Position numbers and translations under genes: made by a program | Part shown: piece after piece, positions 1 through 8,328 of the stretch | How positions within the stretch are numbered: the stretch's first letter is position 1 | Layout: each line of letters begins with the position of its first letter | The notes under the pieces: generated by a model | Seen by the model: only the letters and a program-made list of their open reading frames with translations | Databases searched by the model: none | Told to the model about the DNA's origin: nothing | NCBI GenBank assembly: GCA_023432855.1 | Contig: JAEZEZ010000019.1 | Location: 7,853-71,852, forward strand | DNA: 64,000 nucleotides | Origin: Pseudomonadota bacterium | Lineage (GTDB): Bacteria > Pseudomonadota > Alphaproteobacteria > Caulobacterales > Caulobacteraceae | Direction: 5' to 3'

Positions 1-158
1 AGGCGGGGGTGACGCGGATCGTCTCCACCGATTCCGTCCGGCACCCGACGAATCGAATACGCCTCGCCGGCACGCTGGCCGCCGCCCTGGCCCCGGCACT
101 GCGCCGCCAGGAAGCCCGACCGACCCTCCAGCCCTGCGGCCACACGCCGGATTTCTGA
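1..158 (+). CDS. C-terminal end of a PRPP synthetase-like protein (partial)
   Basis: The reading frame that ends at TGA 156-158 is open to the window edge and reads GVTRIVSTDSVRHPTN shortly after its first codons. This resembles the C-terminal phosphoribosyltransferase-fold segment of ribose-phosphate pyrophosphokinases (compare VVTCNTIPHPSNAI-type sequences). Only about 51 residues are present, so the active site cannot be checked and the true family could be another phosphoribosyltransferase. High GC at third codon positions supports coding. The gene begins to the left of the window. Confidence 0.5.
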   Translation, partial: AGVTRIVSTDSVRHPTNRIRLAGTLAAALAPALRRQEARPTLQPCGHTPDF

Positions 159-355
159 AGTAAGTGACGAGCAGGACGTCGAAGTTGAGCTGACGGAGAG
201 GCCGCGCATGGGCGTGGACTAGCAACCCGGCTTGCCACTCACCCCCGAACCAGTGTGCGATTCCGCCTCGCGGCCGCGGGTTCCGCCGCCGCGACGGCGG
301 TCTTTGACAATTGAACTTCAGCGATGACTCGGATCACGGTTTTCGAGGGGTGAAT

Positions 356-450
356 TCCCTGTTCCGGAACGCTGAAATTCCCTGTTCCGGGACGGCCAAA
401 TCCCTGTTCCGGGACGGTGAATTTCCCTGTTCCGAGTTCCCTGTTTCCGG
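356..450. repeat. 22-23 bp tandem repeat, core TCCCTGTTCCG
   Basis: The core TCCCTGTTCCG starts at 356, 379, 401 and 424 (spacings 23, 22, 23), and a variant with an extra T starts at 438. Flanking bases also partly repeat (GGGACGG, GAAATT). The reverse complement (CGGAACAGGGA) resembles the GGAACAGCGGGAA units at 660-880, so both may belong to one repeat family. There are no spacers of unique sequence, so this is not CRISPR. Confidence 0.8.
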
Positions 451-656
451 CTGAAAACCGCAAAAATTTCAATGCTGCGGTTGTTTGAGAATTTTCTGGC
501 ATCGGGAAACAGGGATCGGCAGGCGCGAGGACGGCGAACACCGGGGACGGGATGGCGGTCGCAGACCGCTTCCTGTCCCCGAAGGTCGCCTGCGTCCTGC
601 GTTCGGGGACAGGAACGCGCCTGCGGCGCCGATCCAGTCCCCGAAGCGGCGCCGGC

Positions 657-710
657 CGCTGTTCGACGGAACAGCGAAATAACAGCGGGGAACAGCGAGA
701 AAACAGCGGG
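657..710. repeat. Palindrome plus phased ACAGCG repeats, copy 1
   Basis: An 8-bp-arm palindrome (CGCTGTTC, loop GACG, GAACAGCG) lies at 657-676. ACAGCG then recurs at 671, 682, 692 and 703, that is every 10-11 bp, about one helical turn. The second copy of the same arrangement is at 835-880. The layout resembles an iteron or a phased protein-binding array, but no origin-type genes are adjacent. Confidence 0.7.
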
Positions 711-736
711 CGGAGTCGGCAAGGGCGGCGGCGCGC

Positions 737-822
737 CCTCGTCCTTCGACACGCTCAGGATGAGGGCGACTGAGACGACGGTAGCCCCGAAATCCTCATC
801 CTGAGCCTGTCGAAGGACGAGG
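737..822. repeat. Inverted pair of REP-like sequences
   Basis: 737-765 contains CGTCCTTCGACACGCTCAGG followed by ATGAGG, and 794-822 contains its near-perfect inverse (CCTCATCCTGAGCCTGTCGA then AGGACGAGG). One position differs between the two copies. This sequence type is a common extragenic palindromic repeat in GC-rich alphaproteobacterial genomes. The two copies together could form a long cruciform or transcript hairpin. Confidence 0.75.
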
Positions 823-834
823 ATTTCGCTCCGC

Positions 835-880
835 CCCGCTGTTCGCCGGAACAGCGGGAAAACAGCGGGAAACAGCGGGC
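835..880. repeat. Palindrome plus phased ACAGCG repeats, copy 2
   Basis: A 10-bp-arm palindrome (CCCGCTGTTC, loop GCCG, GAACAGCGGG) lies at 835-858. ACAGCGGG units recur at 851, 862 and 872 (10-11 bp spacing). It ends just before the stop codon of the minus-strand gene at 887, so it lies in that gene's 3' flank. Confidence 0.7.
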
Positions 881-886
881 AGACGC

Positions 887-1246
887 CTACTCCGGCTTCT
901 TCCGTGTGAAGCCCTTGCGCGGTTTGAACTCGCGCTTCTCGCCCTTGGCCTTGGCGGTGATCTCTTTCAGCTTGCGGCCCTGCATCACCGACAGGGGCGC
1001 CGAAAGGTCGCCCTTGTCGGCGTCGCCGAAGGCGCGGCCGTAGGTCTTCACCCGCTCGGCCACGGAGCCGAGGAATTCGTCCTCCCACTCCGACAGCTGC
1101 ACGCCGGTGCGCGCGGCGATGCGCTGGGCCTTCTTGAGGGCGTTGACGGCAGCCTTTTTCGCCCGGTCTCGGGCGACCTGCGCCGGGTGCTTGCCGGGCT
1201 TGGGCGGGCGGGCCGCCTTGCCCTTGCCGGGAGGCTTTCGCTGCAC
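887..1246 (-). CDS. Small basic protein, conserved hypothetical, downstream of gapR
   Basis: A 119-residue protein, very rich in Lys/Arg with a Pro/Lys-rich N-terminus (QRKPPGKGK...) and a basic C-terminal tail (KPRKGFTRKKPE). It has no signal peptide or membrane segment. The start is a GTG at 1246, 14 bases after the gapR stop, so the two are probably co-transcribed. The charge pattern suggests nucleic-acid or ribosome association, but that is inference. I do not recognise a named family. Confidence 0.75.
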   Translation of the reverse strand: MQRKPPGKGKAARPPKPGKHPAQVARDRAKKAAVNALKKAQRIAARTGVQLSEWEDEFLGSVAERVKTYGRAFGDADKGDLSAPLSVMQGRKLKEITAKAKGEKREFKPRKGFTRKKPE

Positions 1247-1260
1247 CCGGCCGACCGCGA

Positions 1261-1536
1261 TCAGATCTCGCCGATGGCCGACAGATAGAGGTCGAGGATC
1301 GCCTCCTCCTCCTGGCGCTTGGCCTTGTCCTGCTTGCGCAGGCGGACGACCTTGCGGAGGATCTTGGTGTCGAAGCCCTCGCCCTTGGCCTCGGCCATCA
1401 CTTCCTTGATGTCGCCGGCGATGGCGGCCTTGTCCTCCTCGAGCCGCTCGATGCGCTCGATGATGGTCTTCAGCCGGCCCTGGGCCGTGGCGGTCATGAC
1501 GTCGGGGTGGGAAGCGAAGGACGCGTCGTCGGCCAT
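1261..1536 (-). CDS. gapR: GapR, nucleoid-associated DNA-binding protein (DUF2312)
   Basis: A 91-residue protein matching the DUF2312/GapR family through the TAQGRLK...ERIERLEE N-terminal helix and the C-terminal block [18 protein letters not shown]. In Caulobacter, GapR encircles overtwisted DNA ahead of replication and transcription and stimulates type II topoisomerases. The start was set at the ATG at 1536 (MADDASF...) because this gives the normal family length. An upstream in-frame start would add 17 residues with no family match. The downstream basic-protein gene follows after 14 bases. Confidence 0.9.
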   Translation of the reverse strand: MADDASFASHPDVMTATAQGRLKTIIERIERLEEDKAAIAGDIKEVMAEAKGEGFDTKILRKVVRLRKQDKAKRQEEEAILDLYLSAIGEI

Positions 1537-1658
1537 GGCGGTCGAGGCTCCGAAAGAGAACTGCGGGATCGGCCCGACGCTAACCATGCGGCTTCCGCCG
1601 GCTCAACCGGCGCGGCGCGATTGGCTGCGGACCGCGACCTTCCGGCTGTGGATAAGCC

Positions 1659-3419
1659 TCAGGCCTTCGCCTTCTCGGCGGCGATCCAGGCTTCCACGTT
1701 CTGGCGCAGCTTGGCCAGGGGCACGACGCCCGAGCCCAGCACCACGGCATGGAAGCCCTTCAGGTCGAAGCGGTCGCCGAGCTCCCGCTGCGCCTGTTCG
1801 CGCAAGGCCATGATGAACAGCCCGCCGGAATCGTAGGAGGTCAGCTGGCCCGGCCAGACCGCGATGCGGTCGGCCATGTCCTTCGCGTCCTGGGCGGTGA
1901 AGCGCCCGGTCTCCAGCGCATAGGCCTCGGCCTGCTCGCTGGTCCAGCCGAAGAGGTGGATGCCCGGGTCCATGACCATGCCCCGCGCCGGCCACAGCCG
2001 TCGGGCGATCAGGGTGTGGTCGTTGTCGTAGAGCCCCAGCTCCTCGGACAGCATCTCGGAATAGCGCGCCCAGCCCTCGATGTAGGCGCCGTTGAAGCTG
2101 AGCTTGGAGATGTCGCTCTTGGGCAGGGCGGCCGAGGTCGCCAGCTGCATGTGGTGGCCGGGCCAGCCCTCATGCACGGCCGTGATGGCCGCCTGGGAGC
2201 GCCGTTCGCCGGCCACGTCGTCGAGGTTGATACGGTAGATGCCGGGCTTCGTCGGGTCGGTCGCGACCACATAGTGCGAGCTGACGCCCGAGCCGCGCAT
2301 GAACTCCGGGAAGGGTTCGACGACCAGCGGCTGGCTGGGCACGGTCGCGAAGGCGCGCGGCATGGCCGCCTCGGCCCGGGCCACCACCGCGCGTGAGTAG
2401 GCCAGCAGCTCGGCCTCGTCCTTGAAGCGGTTGGCGGGGTCCTCGGCGATGCGCGCGACGATCGTGGGGAGGTCGGACGTCCCGAACGCCTTCTCGCCCA
2501 GGGCCTTCACCCGCTCCATATTGGCCGCCACCGTGCGCTGGCCGAGTTCGAAGACCTCGCGGCCCGAGCGGTCGAGCGTGGTGTAGCTGCGCAGGCTGGC
2601 GCGGTAGCAGGCCTCGCCGTTCGGGTGGGCGAGGATCCCCAGGCTCTCGCGCGCGGCGGGCAGGTATTCGGCGACGAGGAAATCGCGGTATCGCTTCATC
2701 GCCGGGTTGATGCGGTTGGCGACCACCGCTCGCATGGCGGCCTTGAAGGTCGGATCGTCGTCCCGCTCGGCCGGAGAGAGGAACGGCGACTTGTCCACCG
2801 GCTGGGCCAGCAGGGCGTCGAACTGCTTGATGACCCGAGCGACCACCGTCTTCGGCGCGGAATAGCCGGCGGCCAGGCCGCGGCGCAGGTTGGCGATCTC
2901 GTCGTCGACCACCTTGGGCATGGAGCCCCAGCGCCTCAGCGCCTCGCTCCGCGCCTCGGGCGTCCCGACAGCCTGCTTTGCGGCGATGTCGGCCATGCCG
3001 GTCTGCCAGCCGAAGTGGCTGACGTTCCACAGCTCGCCCCGGCACACGCGCGACCCGATGCTGGATTCCAGCTGCTCCTTCAGGATGGCGTAGTCGATCC
3101 CGTCGGCGGCGTTCAGGGTCGCTGGGTCGATCCGTTGCAGCCGCGCGTAGAGGCCGTCCTCCACCGCCTCGATGGCCGCGATCCCCGCAGCGCTGCGATC
3201 GGCGAAGCGGTCCTGGTAAGGCGCCTTCAGGCCGGTGAAATACTCGATCGTCGGGTCGTAGGCGAGGAAAGCCTGGATGGCGTCGCGACTGATGGCGGCG
3301 AGCGCCTCGGACCGCTGGGCCTGATCGGCAGGCGCTGACTGGGCCAGGGCGGCGGGCGCGAGCGGGCCCCACGCCATGGCGAAGATGGCCGCGGCGGTGA
3401 CGGCGTGGCGCAGTTTCAT
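1659..3419 (-). CDS. DUF885 family hydrolase (exported, putative metallo-carboxypeptidase)
   Basis: A 586-residue protein starting at ATG 3419 with a clear signal peptide (MKLRHAVTAAAIFAMAWGPL, then APAALAQ). The DUF885 signature HEGWPGH at residues 416-422 resembles a zinc-binding HExxxGH arrangement seen in M32-like peptidase folds. The C-terminal part contains the family sequence DSGGLFIMALREQAQ. It is likely periplasmic or surface exposed. The substrate is unknown. A second, diverged DUF885 gene lies at 44639-46432. The preceding small gene (71 aa) is separate. Confidence 0.85.
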   Translation of the reverse strand: MKLRHAVTAAAIFAMAWGPLAPAALAQSAPADQAQRSEALAAISRDAIQAFLAYDPTIEYFTGLKAPYQDRFADRSAAGIAAIEAVEDGLYARLQRIDPATLNAADGIDYAILKEQLESSIGSRVCRGELWNVSHFGWQTGMADIAAKQAVGTPEARSEALRRWGSMPKVVDDEIANLRRGLAAGYSAPKTVVARVIKQFDALLAQPVDKSPFLSPAERDDDPTFKAAMRAVVANRINPAMKRYRDFLVAEYLPAARESLGILAHPNGEACYRASLRSYTTLDRSGREVFELGQRTVAANMERVKALGEKAFGTSDLPTIVARIAEDPANRFKDEAELLAYSRAVVARAEAAMPRAFATVPSQPLVVEPFPEFMRGSGVSSHYVVATDPTKPGIYRINLDDVAGERRSQAAITAVHEGWPGHHMQLATSAALPKSDISKLSFNGAYIEGWARYSEMLSEELGLYDNDHTLIARRLWPARGMVMDPGIHLFGWTSEQAEAYALETGRFTAQDAKDMADRIAVWPGQLTSYDSGGLFIMALREQAQRELGDRFDLKGFHAVVLGSGVVPLAKLRQNVEAWIAAEKAKA

Positions 3420-3488
3420 GATCGGCCCCCTGACTGGTCGAGGCCGCACGGTCCGCCGTGCAGCCAGGGGCCGCAAGTTAATTGCAGT

Positions 3489-3704
3489 TCAGGCGATCAG
3501 CGGCAGCAGCTCGCCATGGCGCTGCTGGACGAGCACGCGGGCTTCGCGGCCTTCCGCCTTCGACTTGGCGGCCAGGCGCAGGGCGGCCTCCTCGGCGTCG
3601 ACGCGGTACTGGAAACGGCCCCAGCGGCGGTCGCCGGACAGCAGGCGCCAGCCGTCGGGAAAATGGACGATGGTGATATCGGACACGGACTCGGACTGCT
3701 TCAC
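3489..3704 (-). CDS. Small DUF2188-like protein under a putative EcfG promoter
   Basis: A 71-residue soluble protein with a FPDGWRLLSGDRRWGRFQYR segment followed by an alanine-rich helix (VDAEEAALRLAAKSKAEGRE). The pattern resembles the short DUF2188 proteins that are often stress induced. A GGAAC-N16-CGTT motif lies 65-89 bases upstream on the same strand, matching the general stress response sigma factor consensus. This fits a stress-induced small protein. Family assignment is by resemblance only. Confidence 0.7.
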   Translation of the reverse strand: MKQSESVSDITIVHFPDGWRLLSGDRRWGRFQYRVDAEEAALRLAAKSKAEGREARVLVQQRHGELLPLIA

Positions 3705-3768
3705 TGGGCGCCCCCGGGGATGATCGGCGGCGGCGGGATAGTCCCGATTGATTGCGGAACGGCGACAG

Positions 3769-3793
3769 AACGGCGACAGCCAAGCTTCGTTCC
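3769..3793 (-). promoter_or_regulatory. EcfG/SigT-type promoter (GGAAC-N16-CGTT)
   Basis: On the minus strand GGAAC (3793-3789) is followed by 16 bases and CGTT (3772-3769). This is the alphaproteobacterial general stress response promoter consensus. It faces the 71-residue gene that starts at 3704, giving a leader of about 55 bases. It also lies beyond the rpmJ terminator, so the two transcripts are separate. Confidence 0.6.
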
Positions 3794-3800
3794 AGGCAGC

Positions 3801-3828
3801 AAAAAAGCCGCGGCGGGACCCGCGGCTT
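3801..3828 (-). terminator. Intrinsic terminator of rpmJ
   Basis: On the minus strand there is a perfect 8-bp stem AGCCGCGG/CCGCGGCT with a 6-base loop, followed directly by TTTTTT. It lies about 40 bases past the rpmJ stop codon. Confidence 0.85.
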
Positions 3829-3866
3829 CCTGCGAACTCGGCGGCGGCCCGGCGGGCCGCCGGACC

Positions 3867-3992
3867 TCAGCCCTGCTTCGCCTTGAAGCGCGGGTCGGTC
3901 TTGTTGATCACGTAGACGCGGCCCTTGCGGCGCACGACCTTGCAGTCCCGGTGGCGGGACTTGAGCGACTTGAGCGAGCTGCGGACTTTCAT
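3867..3992 (-). CDS. rpmJ: 50S ribosomal protein L36
   Basis: A 41-residue ORF encodes a protein beginning [18 protein letters not shown] and continuing [19 protein letters not shown]. This matches the longer, single-cysteine alphaproteobacterial L36 form that lacks the full zinc-binding Cys set. It is a component of the large ribosomal subunit. It appears monocistronic, with an intrinsic terminator at 3801-3828. Confidence 0.95.
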   Translation of the reverse strand: MKVRSSLKSLKSRHRDCKVVRRKGRVYVINKTDPRFKAKQG

Positions 3993-4184
3993 CGTGATCG
4001 GGCCCTGAGAAAAACAAACGCCGCCCTTCGCCGTTCAGGCGCCGAGCGGTGCGAGCGCGGGGGTATATGCCGTGGAGCCCCGCAAAGTCAACGGGCTTCC
4101 CCATCCGGCCCGCCACGGCCGCGCTTAACCAATATAGCAGCCTTGTGATTGAACGGTTCGCGCCGCGGTTGCTAGGCTCCCCGC

Positions 4185-5561
4185 ATGAAACTGCGTCTGT
4201 TCCTGATCGCCTGCCTGGGCGCCTGCGCCCCGACCGTGTCGGCCGTGACCCCTACCGTCACCGCCGAGGCGGACCTGCCGCCCGTGGGCGCAGCCGGCGG
4301 ACTCGTGATGATCGCGGACACGCGACCCGTGGGTCAGACCACGCCCAGCCAGCCGGTGCCCTATTCCTCGATCGCCTCCCCCGGAGACGACGAGGCGAGG
4401 CTGAGGGCATGGCGCGCAGCCTTCATCCAGAAGGCCGTGGCGGCGGGCGTGAGCCGCCAGACGGCCGAGCGGGAGCTGGCCAACATCACCGTCGAGCGCG
4501 ACGCCATCAGGCTGGACGGCTCGCAACCCGAGTTTTCGACCCCTGCCGGCCTCTACATCCAGCGCGACACGGGCGAGGCCACGGTCCAACGGGCGCGCGC
4601 CAAGATGCGCGAGCTGAGCTGGCTGCCCGAAATCGAGCAGCGCTACGGCGTGCCCGGGGAGATCATCGTCGGCATCTGGCGCCAGGAATCGGACCTCGGC
4701 GGCAACACCGGCTCCTTCGACGTCATCAACACGCTGGCCACGCTCTCGGCGCTCAGCGAGCGCGCCACGCCCGAGCGCACCGCCACCCGCCGCGCGGCGA
4801 TGGAGGGCTATCTGATCGATGCGCTGAAGGCGATCGACGCGCGCAAGCTGACCCGCGCCGAACTGAAGGGATCCTGGGCCGGCGCCGTGGGTCAGGTGCA
4901 GTTCATGCCGACCCACATCCTGAACCTGGCCGTCGACGGCGACCGGGACGGCAAGGTCGACGTCCGCGGCTCCGCCCGCGACGCGTTCCACTCCGCCGCC
5001 GCCCTGCTGCGTCGCGACGGATGGAAGCCAGGCCAGGGATGGCACCAGGAGGTGACGCTGCCGGCGAACTTCAACTACGACCTGGTCGAAGGGCCGAAGA
5101 TGACGCCGGCCGAGTGGGAACGGCTCGGCGTGCGGCGGGTGGACGGCGGCCGCTGGTCCAGCGCCGACGCCGAAGCCCAGGCCGGCCTGATCCTGCCCGC
5201 CGGCGCGTCCGGGCCCGCCTACCTGGCGCTTCCGAACCACTACGTCATCCGCAAGTACAATGGCTCGGTCGGCTCGCCGCACTACGCCATGACCGTCGGC
5301 ATCATCGCCGACCGCATGCTGGGACGCCCCGGCCCGTCGAGGTCCTGGCCCGCCGAGAACCGCTTCTCGGTTGCGGAAATCACCGCGGCGCAACGGGCCC
5401 TGACCGCCCAGGGCTTTGACACCAATGGCGCGGACGGCCGCATCGGTCCCGACACTCGCGCGGCGGTGAAGGCCTGGCAGAAAGCCAACGGCGTCACCCC
5501 CGACGGCTACCTCACCAGCGGCCTGATAGCCCGCATCACCGGCCAGCAGCGCGGCGGGTAG
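4185..5561 (+). CDS. Lytic murein transglycosylase (MltB family) with peptidoglycan-binding domain
   Basis: A 458-residue exported protein. An N-terminal signal peptide (MKLRLFLIACLGACAPTVSA) contains Cys but no clean lipobox context. The SLT_2/MltB domain follows, with the catalytic-glutamate motif GIWRQESDLGGNTGSFD, the AVGQVQFMP segment and the YxxP-type FNYDLVEG region. The last ~60 residues are a peptidoglycan-binding domain (ITAAQRALTAQGFDTNGADG). It cleaves glycan strands to 1,6-anhydro-muropeptides in the periplasm. It is convergent with the MFS gene, with only 4 bases between stops. Confidence 0.9.
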   Translation: MKLRLFLIACLGACAPTVSAVTPTVTAEADLPPVGAAGGLVMIADTRPVGQTTPSQPVPYSSIASPGDDEARLRAWRAAFIQKAVAAGVSRQTAERELANITVERDAIRLDGSQPEFSTPAGLYIQRDTGEATVQRARAKMRELSWLPEIEQRYGVPGEIIVGIWRQESDLGGNTGSFDVINTLATLSALSERATPERTATRRAAMEGYLIDALKAIDARKLTRAELKGSWAGAVGQVQFMPTHILNLAVDGDRDGKVDVRGSARDAFHSAAALLRRDGWKPGQGWHQEVTLPANFNYDLVEGPKMTPAEWERLGVRRVDGGRWSSADAEAQAGLILPAGASGPAYLALPNHYVIRKYNGSVGSPHYAMTVGIIADRMLGRPGPSRSWPAENRFSVAEITAAQRALTAQGFDTNGADGRIGPDTRAAVKAWQKANGVTPDGYLTSGLIARITGQQRGG

Positions 5562-5565
5562 CGGA

Positions 5566-6834
5566 TCAGACAGGGGTCGGGGGCGCGGGGCCCTCGAGCT
5601 CCACAGCCGTGACGCCCGCCGACTTCAGGGTGCGGTCCCAGAAGGCGTAACCCAGCATGAGGGCGATCAGCCCTAGGTTCATCAGGAACGGCGCGGGGCC
5701 CTTCCACTCGTAGAGCGCGACCCCGATCACCGGCGCCGCGAGCCAGCCCGCCCCGTTGACCGCGGCCACCGCGCCGGCCACCGCCCCCTGCTCGCTGCCC
5801 TTGGCCGCGAGCGAGGCGCCCGCCGTGAAGCCCGGCCGGGCGAAGCCGAAGCCGAGGCTGAGCAGCGAGAAGCCGATGACGATCGAGAAATAGCCCGGCG
5901 CGAATACCAGCAGCAGGTTGCCCGCCGCAGCCGTGGCGGCGCCGAGGCGCAGAAGCTCCTTCGGGCCCAGATCGAGAATCCGGATGAGGCCCCACTGCGC
6001 AATCAGGGCTGCCGCCGCGCCGGCGAACATGGCGATGCCGATGAAGGCCTGGGCCTGGGCAGGGCTCTGACCGAGCGCGTCGATGACGTGGAAGCCCAAG
6101 ACCTGGGTATTCACCGCCTGGGCGCTGCCCATCAGGAAGCCGTAGACCAGGAAAGGCATGAAGCGCGGATCGAACCAGACGCCCCGCGCCGGCGCCATGG
6201 CCTTGGTCGGCCGCGCCCCTTCGGGGGTCAGCGGAATGTCACCGGACGGCAGCCTGCGCCAGATCAGGTACATCACCACCGCGCCGATCACGGCGAAGGC
6301 GAACATCGGCCCGGCCAGGCCCACGCCGGGGAGCACGAAGAAGGGCGCAAGCGCCGGGCCTACGATGGTCCCGAGGCCAAAGGCGGAGGCCAGCAGCGCC
6401 AGGGACGCAGTGCGCTCCTTCCGGTCGGTGCGGTCGGCGACATAGGCCTGGGCGGCGGGATTGGCGGCGGCGCCGATCAGGCCGTAGATCGCCCGCGCCA
6501 CGGCCATGCCTGCGAGGATGGCCACCGGCGCCGCGAGATGCGCGAGGCCCGCAAGCACGACAAGGCCGAACAGCAGCATCGACGCGGTGAAGCCGGCAAG
6601 CCCCAGCAGCATCATCGCCTTGCGTCCGCGCTTGTCGGACTGAGCGGCCCAGAATGGCGACGTGAGCGTCCAAAACAGCGCCGAGAGCGAGAACACCGAC
6701 GCGATGAGGGTGTCCGACACGCCGATCTCGCGCCCGATGGCCGGCATCACCGTGATCAGCGCATTGCCCCCCGCCGCCGTCGTCATCAGGGCGGCGAAGA
6801 CCAGGACGAACGGCAAGTTTCCCGGCTTGCGCAT
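5566..6834 (-). CDS. MFS transporter, TetA/TCR drug:proton antiporter type
   Basis: A 422-residue inner-membrane protein with 12 predicted hydrophobic segments. The start is ATG 6834 (MRKPGNLPFVL), directly before the first helix. A longer frame upstream gives Arg/Ala-rich sequence unlike a transporter. The loop between helices 2 and 3 carries the MFS signature in the form SDKRGRKAMML. The PAAQAYVADRTDRKERTASLAL segment between helices 4 and 6 is typical of TCR/multidrug exporters. The substrate is not determinable. Confidence 0.85.
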   Translation of the reverse strand: MRKPGNLPFVLVFAALMTTAAGGNALITVMPAIGREIGVSDTLIASVFSLSALFWTLTSPFWAAQSDKRGRKAMMLLGLAGFTASMLLFGLVVLAGLAHLAAPVAILAGMAVARAIYGLIGAAANPAAQAYVADRTDRKERTASLALLASAFGLGTIVGPALAPFFVLPGVGLAGPMFAFAVIGAVVMYLIWRRLPSGDIPLTPEGARPTKAMAPARGVWFDPRFMPFLVYGFLMGSAQAVNTQVLGFHVIDALGQSPAQAQAFIGIAMFAGAAAALIAQWGLIRILDLGPKELLRLGAATAAAGNLLLVFAPGYFSIVIGFSLLSLGFGFARPGFTAGASLAAKGSEQGAVAGAVAAVNGAGWLAAPVIGVALYEWKGPAPFLMNLGLIALMLGYAFWDRTLKSAGVTAVELEGPAPPTPV

Positions 6835-6907
6835 GGGCGGCTCGCCCCTCCCTTGAGGGCCGGGTCCCGACCGGTCATGGTGCATGCTTTCAGCAGGGGC
6901 GACGGGC

Positions 6908-8239
6908 ATGCGATCCATCATGCGGACGGCGGGTTCGACGGTTGCGGGACTTGCGGCTCTGGCGACGGCGATGGCCGCGCCATCGGCATACGCCCTCGAA
7001 CCGGCCCAGGTCGAGAGCGTTCGCAGCGCCGCCGCCGCGATGCAGCCCAAAGTCGTCGCCTGGCGCCGCGACATCCACGCCCACCCCGAACTGGCCAATC
7101 GCGAGAAGCGGACAGCCACGATGGTGGCCAAACACCTTCAGAGCCTCGGGATGGAGGTGGAGACCGGGGTCGCCCACACCGGGGTCATCGGCGTGCTTAA
7201 GGGCGGCAAGCCCGGGGGCGTCATCGCCCTGCGCGCCGACATGGACGGCCTGCCGGTTCAGGAGCAGACCGGCCTGCCTTTCGCCAGCCGGGTCACCACG
7301 ACCTACAACGGCCAGACCGTCCACGTGGCCCACGCCTGCGGCCACGACAGCCATGTGGCGATGCTGATGGGCGCAGCCGAAATCCTCGCCGGCATGCGTG
7401 CGGAAATCCCCGGCACGATCGTCTTCATCTTCCAGCCGGCGGAAGAAGGCGCCCCGGTCGAGGAGGACGGTGGGGCGCGGTTGATGGTCAGGCAGGGCGT
7501 GCTCGACAGGTACAAGCCCTCCGCCATCTTCGGCATTCACTCGCTCAAGGGAGAAGCCGGAACCCTGCAGTACCGACCCGGTTCCCTGATGGCGGCCGCC
7601 GACGAAATCCACATCAAGCTGAAGGGCAAGCAGACCCACGGCGCCTGGCCATGGCAGGGGATCGATCTGGTGGGCGTCGGCGCCCAGATCGTCCAGGCTC
7701 TGCACAGCGTCGCCGCGCGGCAGATGGACGTGCGCATGCCCCTGGTGCTGACCATCGCGACCTTCAACGCCGGCGTCCGTTACAACATCATTCCCGAGGA
7801 GGGGGAGCTCTCCGGGACCCTGCGCACATTCGACCCCGCGCAGCGGACAGAGGTAAAGCGCCGCATCGAAAGGACATCGAAGGACATCGCAGCCAGCTGG
7901 GGCGCCACCGCCGAGGTCTCGTTCGTGGAGTCCGGGCCGGTCACCCGCAACGATCCCGAGCTCTCGTCCCAGGTCTTCGACAGCCTGGTGCTGGCGGCCG
8001 GGCGCGACAAGGTCTCGAACGACATCCTGCCCACCACTGTCGCCGAGGACTTCTCGTACTTTCAGGAGAAGATCCCTGGGGTGTTCGTGTTTCTCGGCGT
8101 CACCCCGCCGGGGATCGACCAGGCGGACGCCCCGCCGAACCATTCACCCCAGTTCGACGTCTGGGAGCCGGCGATGGAGGTCGGGGTCAGAGCACACGTC
8201 TTCGCCGCGCTGCGCTACCTCGCGGGTGAAGGTCGCTGA
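6908..8239 (+). CDS. M20 family metallo-amidohydrolase, exported
   Basis: A 443-residue protein of the M20D hippurate hydrolase/aminoacylase type. Zinc-ligand motifs are visible: IHAHPELANRE, ALRADMDGLP, HACGHDSHVAML and FQPAEEGAP. The start at ATG 6908 was chosen because AGGGG lies 8-9 bases upstream and it directly precedes a signal-like segment (MRTAGSTVAGLAALATAMAA). An ATG at 6884 would add 8 residues. The signal peptide points to a periplasmic N-acyl amino acid or peptide amidase. It is divergent from the MFS gene with 73 bases between starts. Confidence 0.88.
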   Translation: MRSIMRTAGSTVAGLAALATAMAAPSAYALEPAQVESVRSAAAAMQPKVVAWRRDIHAHPELANREKRTATMVAKHLQSLGMEVETGVAHTGVIGVLKGGKPGGVIALRADMDGLPVQEQTGLPFASRVTTTYNGQTVHVAHACGHDSHVAMLMGAAEILAGMRAEIPGTIVFIFQPAEEGAPVEEDGGARLMVRQGVLDRYKPSAIFGIHSLKGEAGTLQYRPGSLMAAADEIHIKLKGKQTHGAWPWQGIDLVGVGAQIVQALHSVAARQMDVRMPLVLTIATFNAGVRYNIIPEEGELSGTLRTFDPAQRTEVKRRIERTSKDIAASWGATAEVSFVESGPVTRNDPELSSQVFDSLVLAAGRDKVSNDILPTTVAEDFSYFQEKIPGVFVFLGVTPPGIDQADAPPNHSPQFDVWEPAMEVGVRAHVFAALRYLAGEGR

Positions 8240-8328
8240 ACCCAAACGCCTTCGCGAAGGCAACTCCGCCTTAAGCATTCGTCGTCCATGCTCCGCTCGA
8301 CTAACCATCGAGCGGGCGGGCTCCTTTC

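Larger units (their letters stand above)
159..886. other. Repeat-rich non-coding region
   Basis: About 730 bases without a credible gene. Possible reading frames here are low-complexity, Arg/Gly rich and overlap each other on both strands. The region instead holds a 22-23 bp tandem array, two palindromes each followed by 10-11 bp phased ACAGCG repeats, and an inverted pair of REP-like sequences. All are listed separately. No promoter, tRNA or terminator could be supported. Confidence 0.7.

Noticed and set aside
356..450. Possible CRISPR array
   Set aside because: Repeats of 11 bp at 22-23 bp period with similar flanks and no unique spacers or cas genes.
239..541. 100-codon frame in the repeat region
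   Set aside because: It reads through the tandem repeats, giving repeated peptides (GTGNFSVPEQG) with no independent support.
4049..5419. 456-codon frame overlapping the transglycosylase
   Set aside because: Arg-rich out-of-frame translation of the real gene at 4185-5561.
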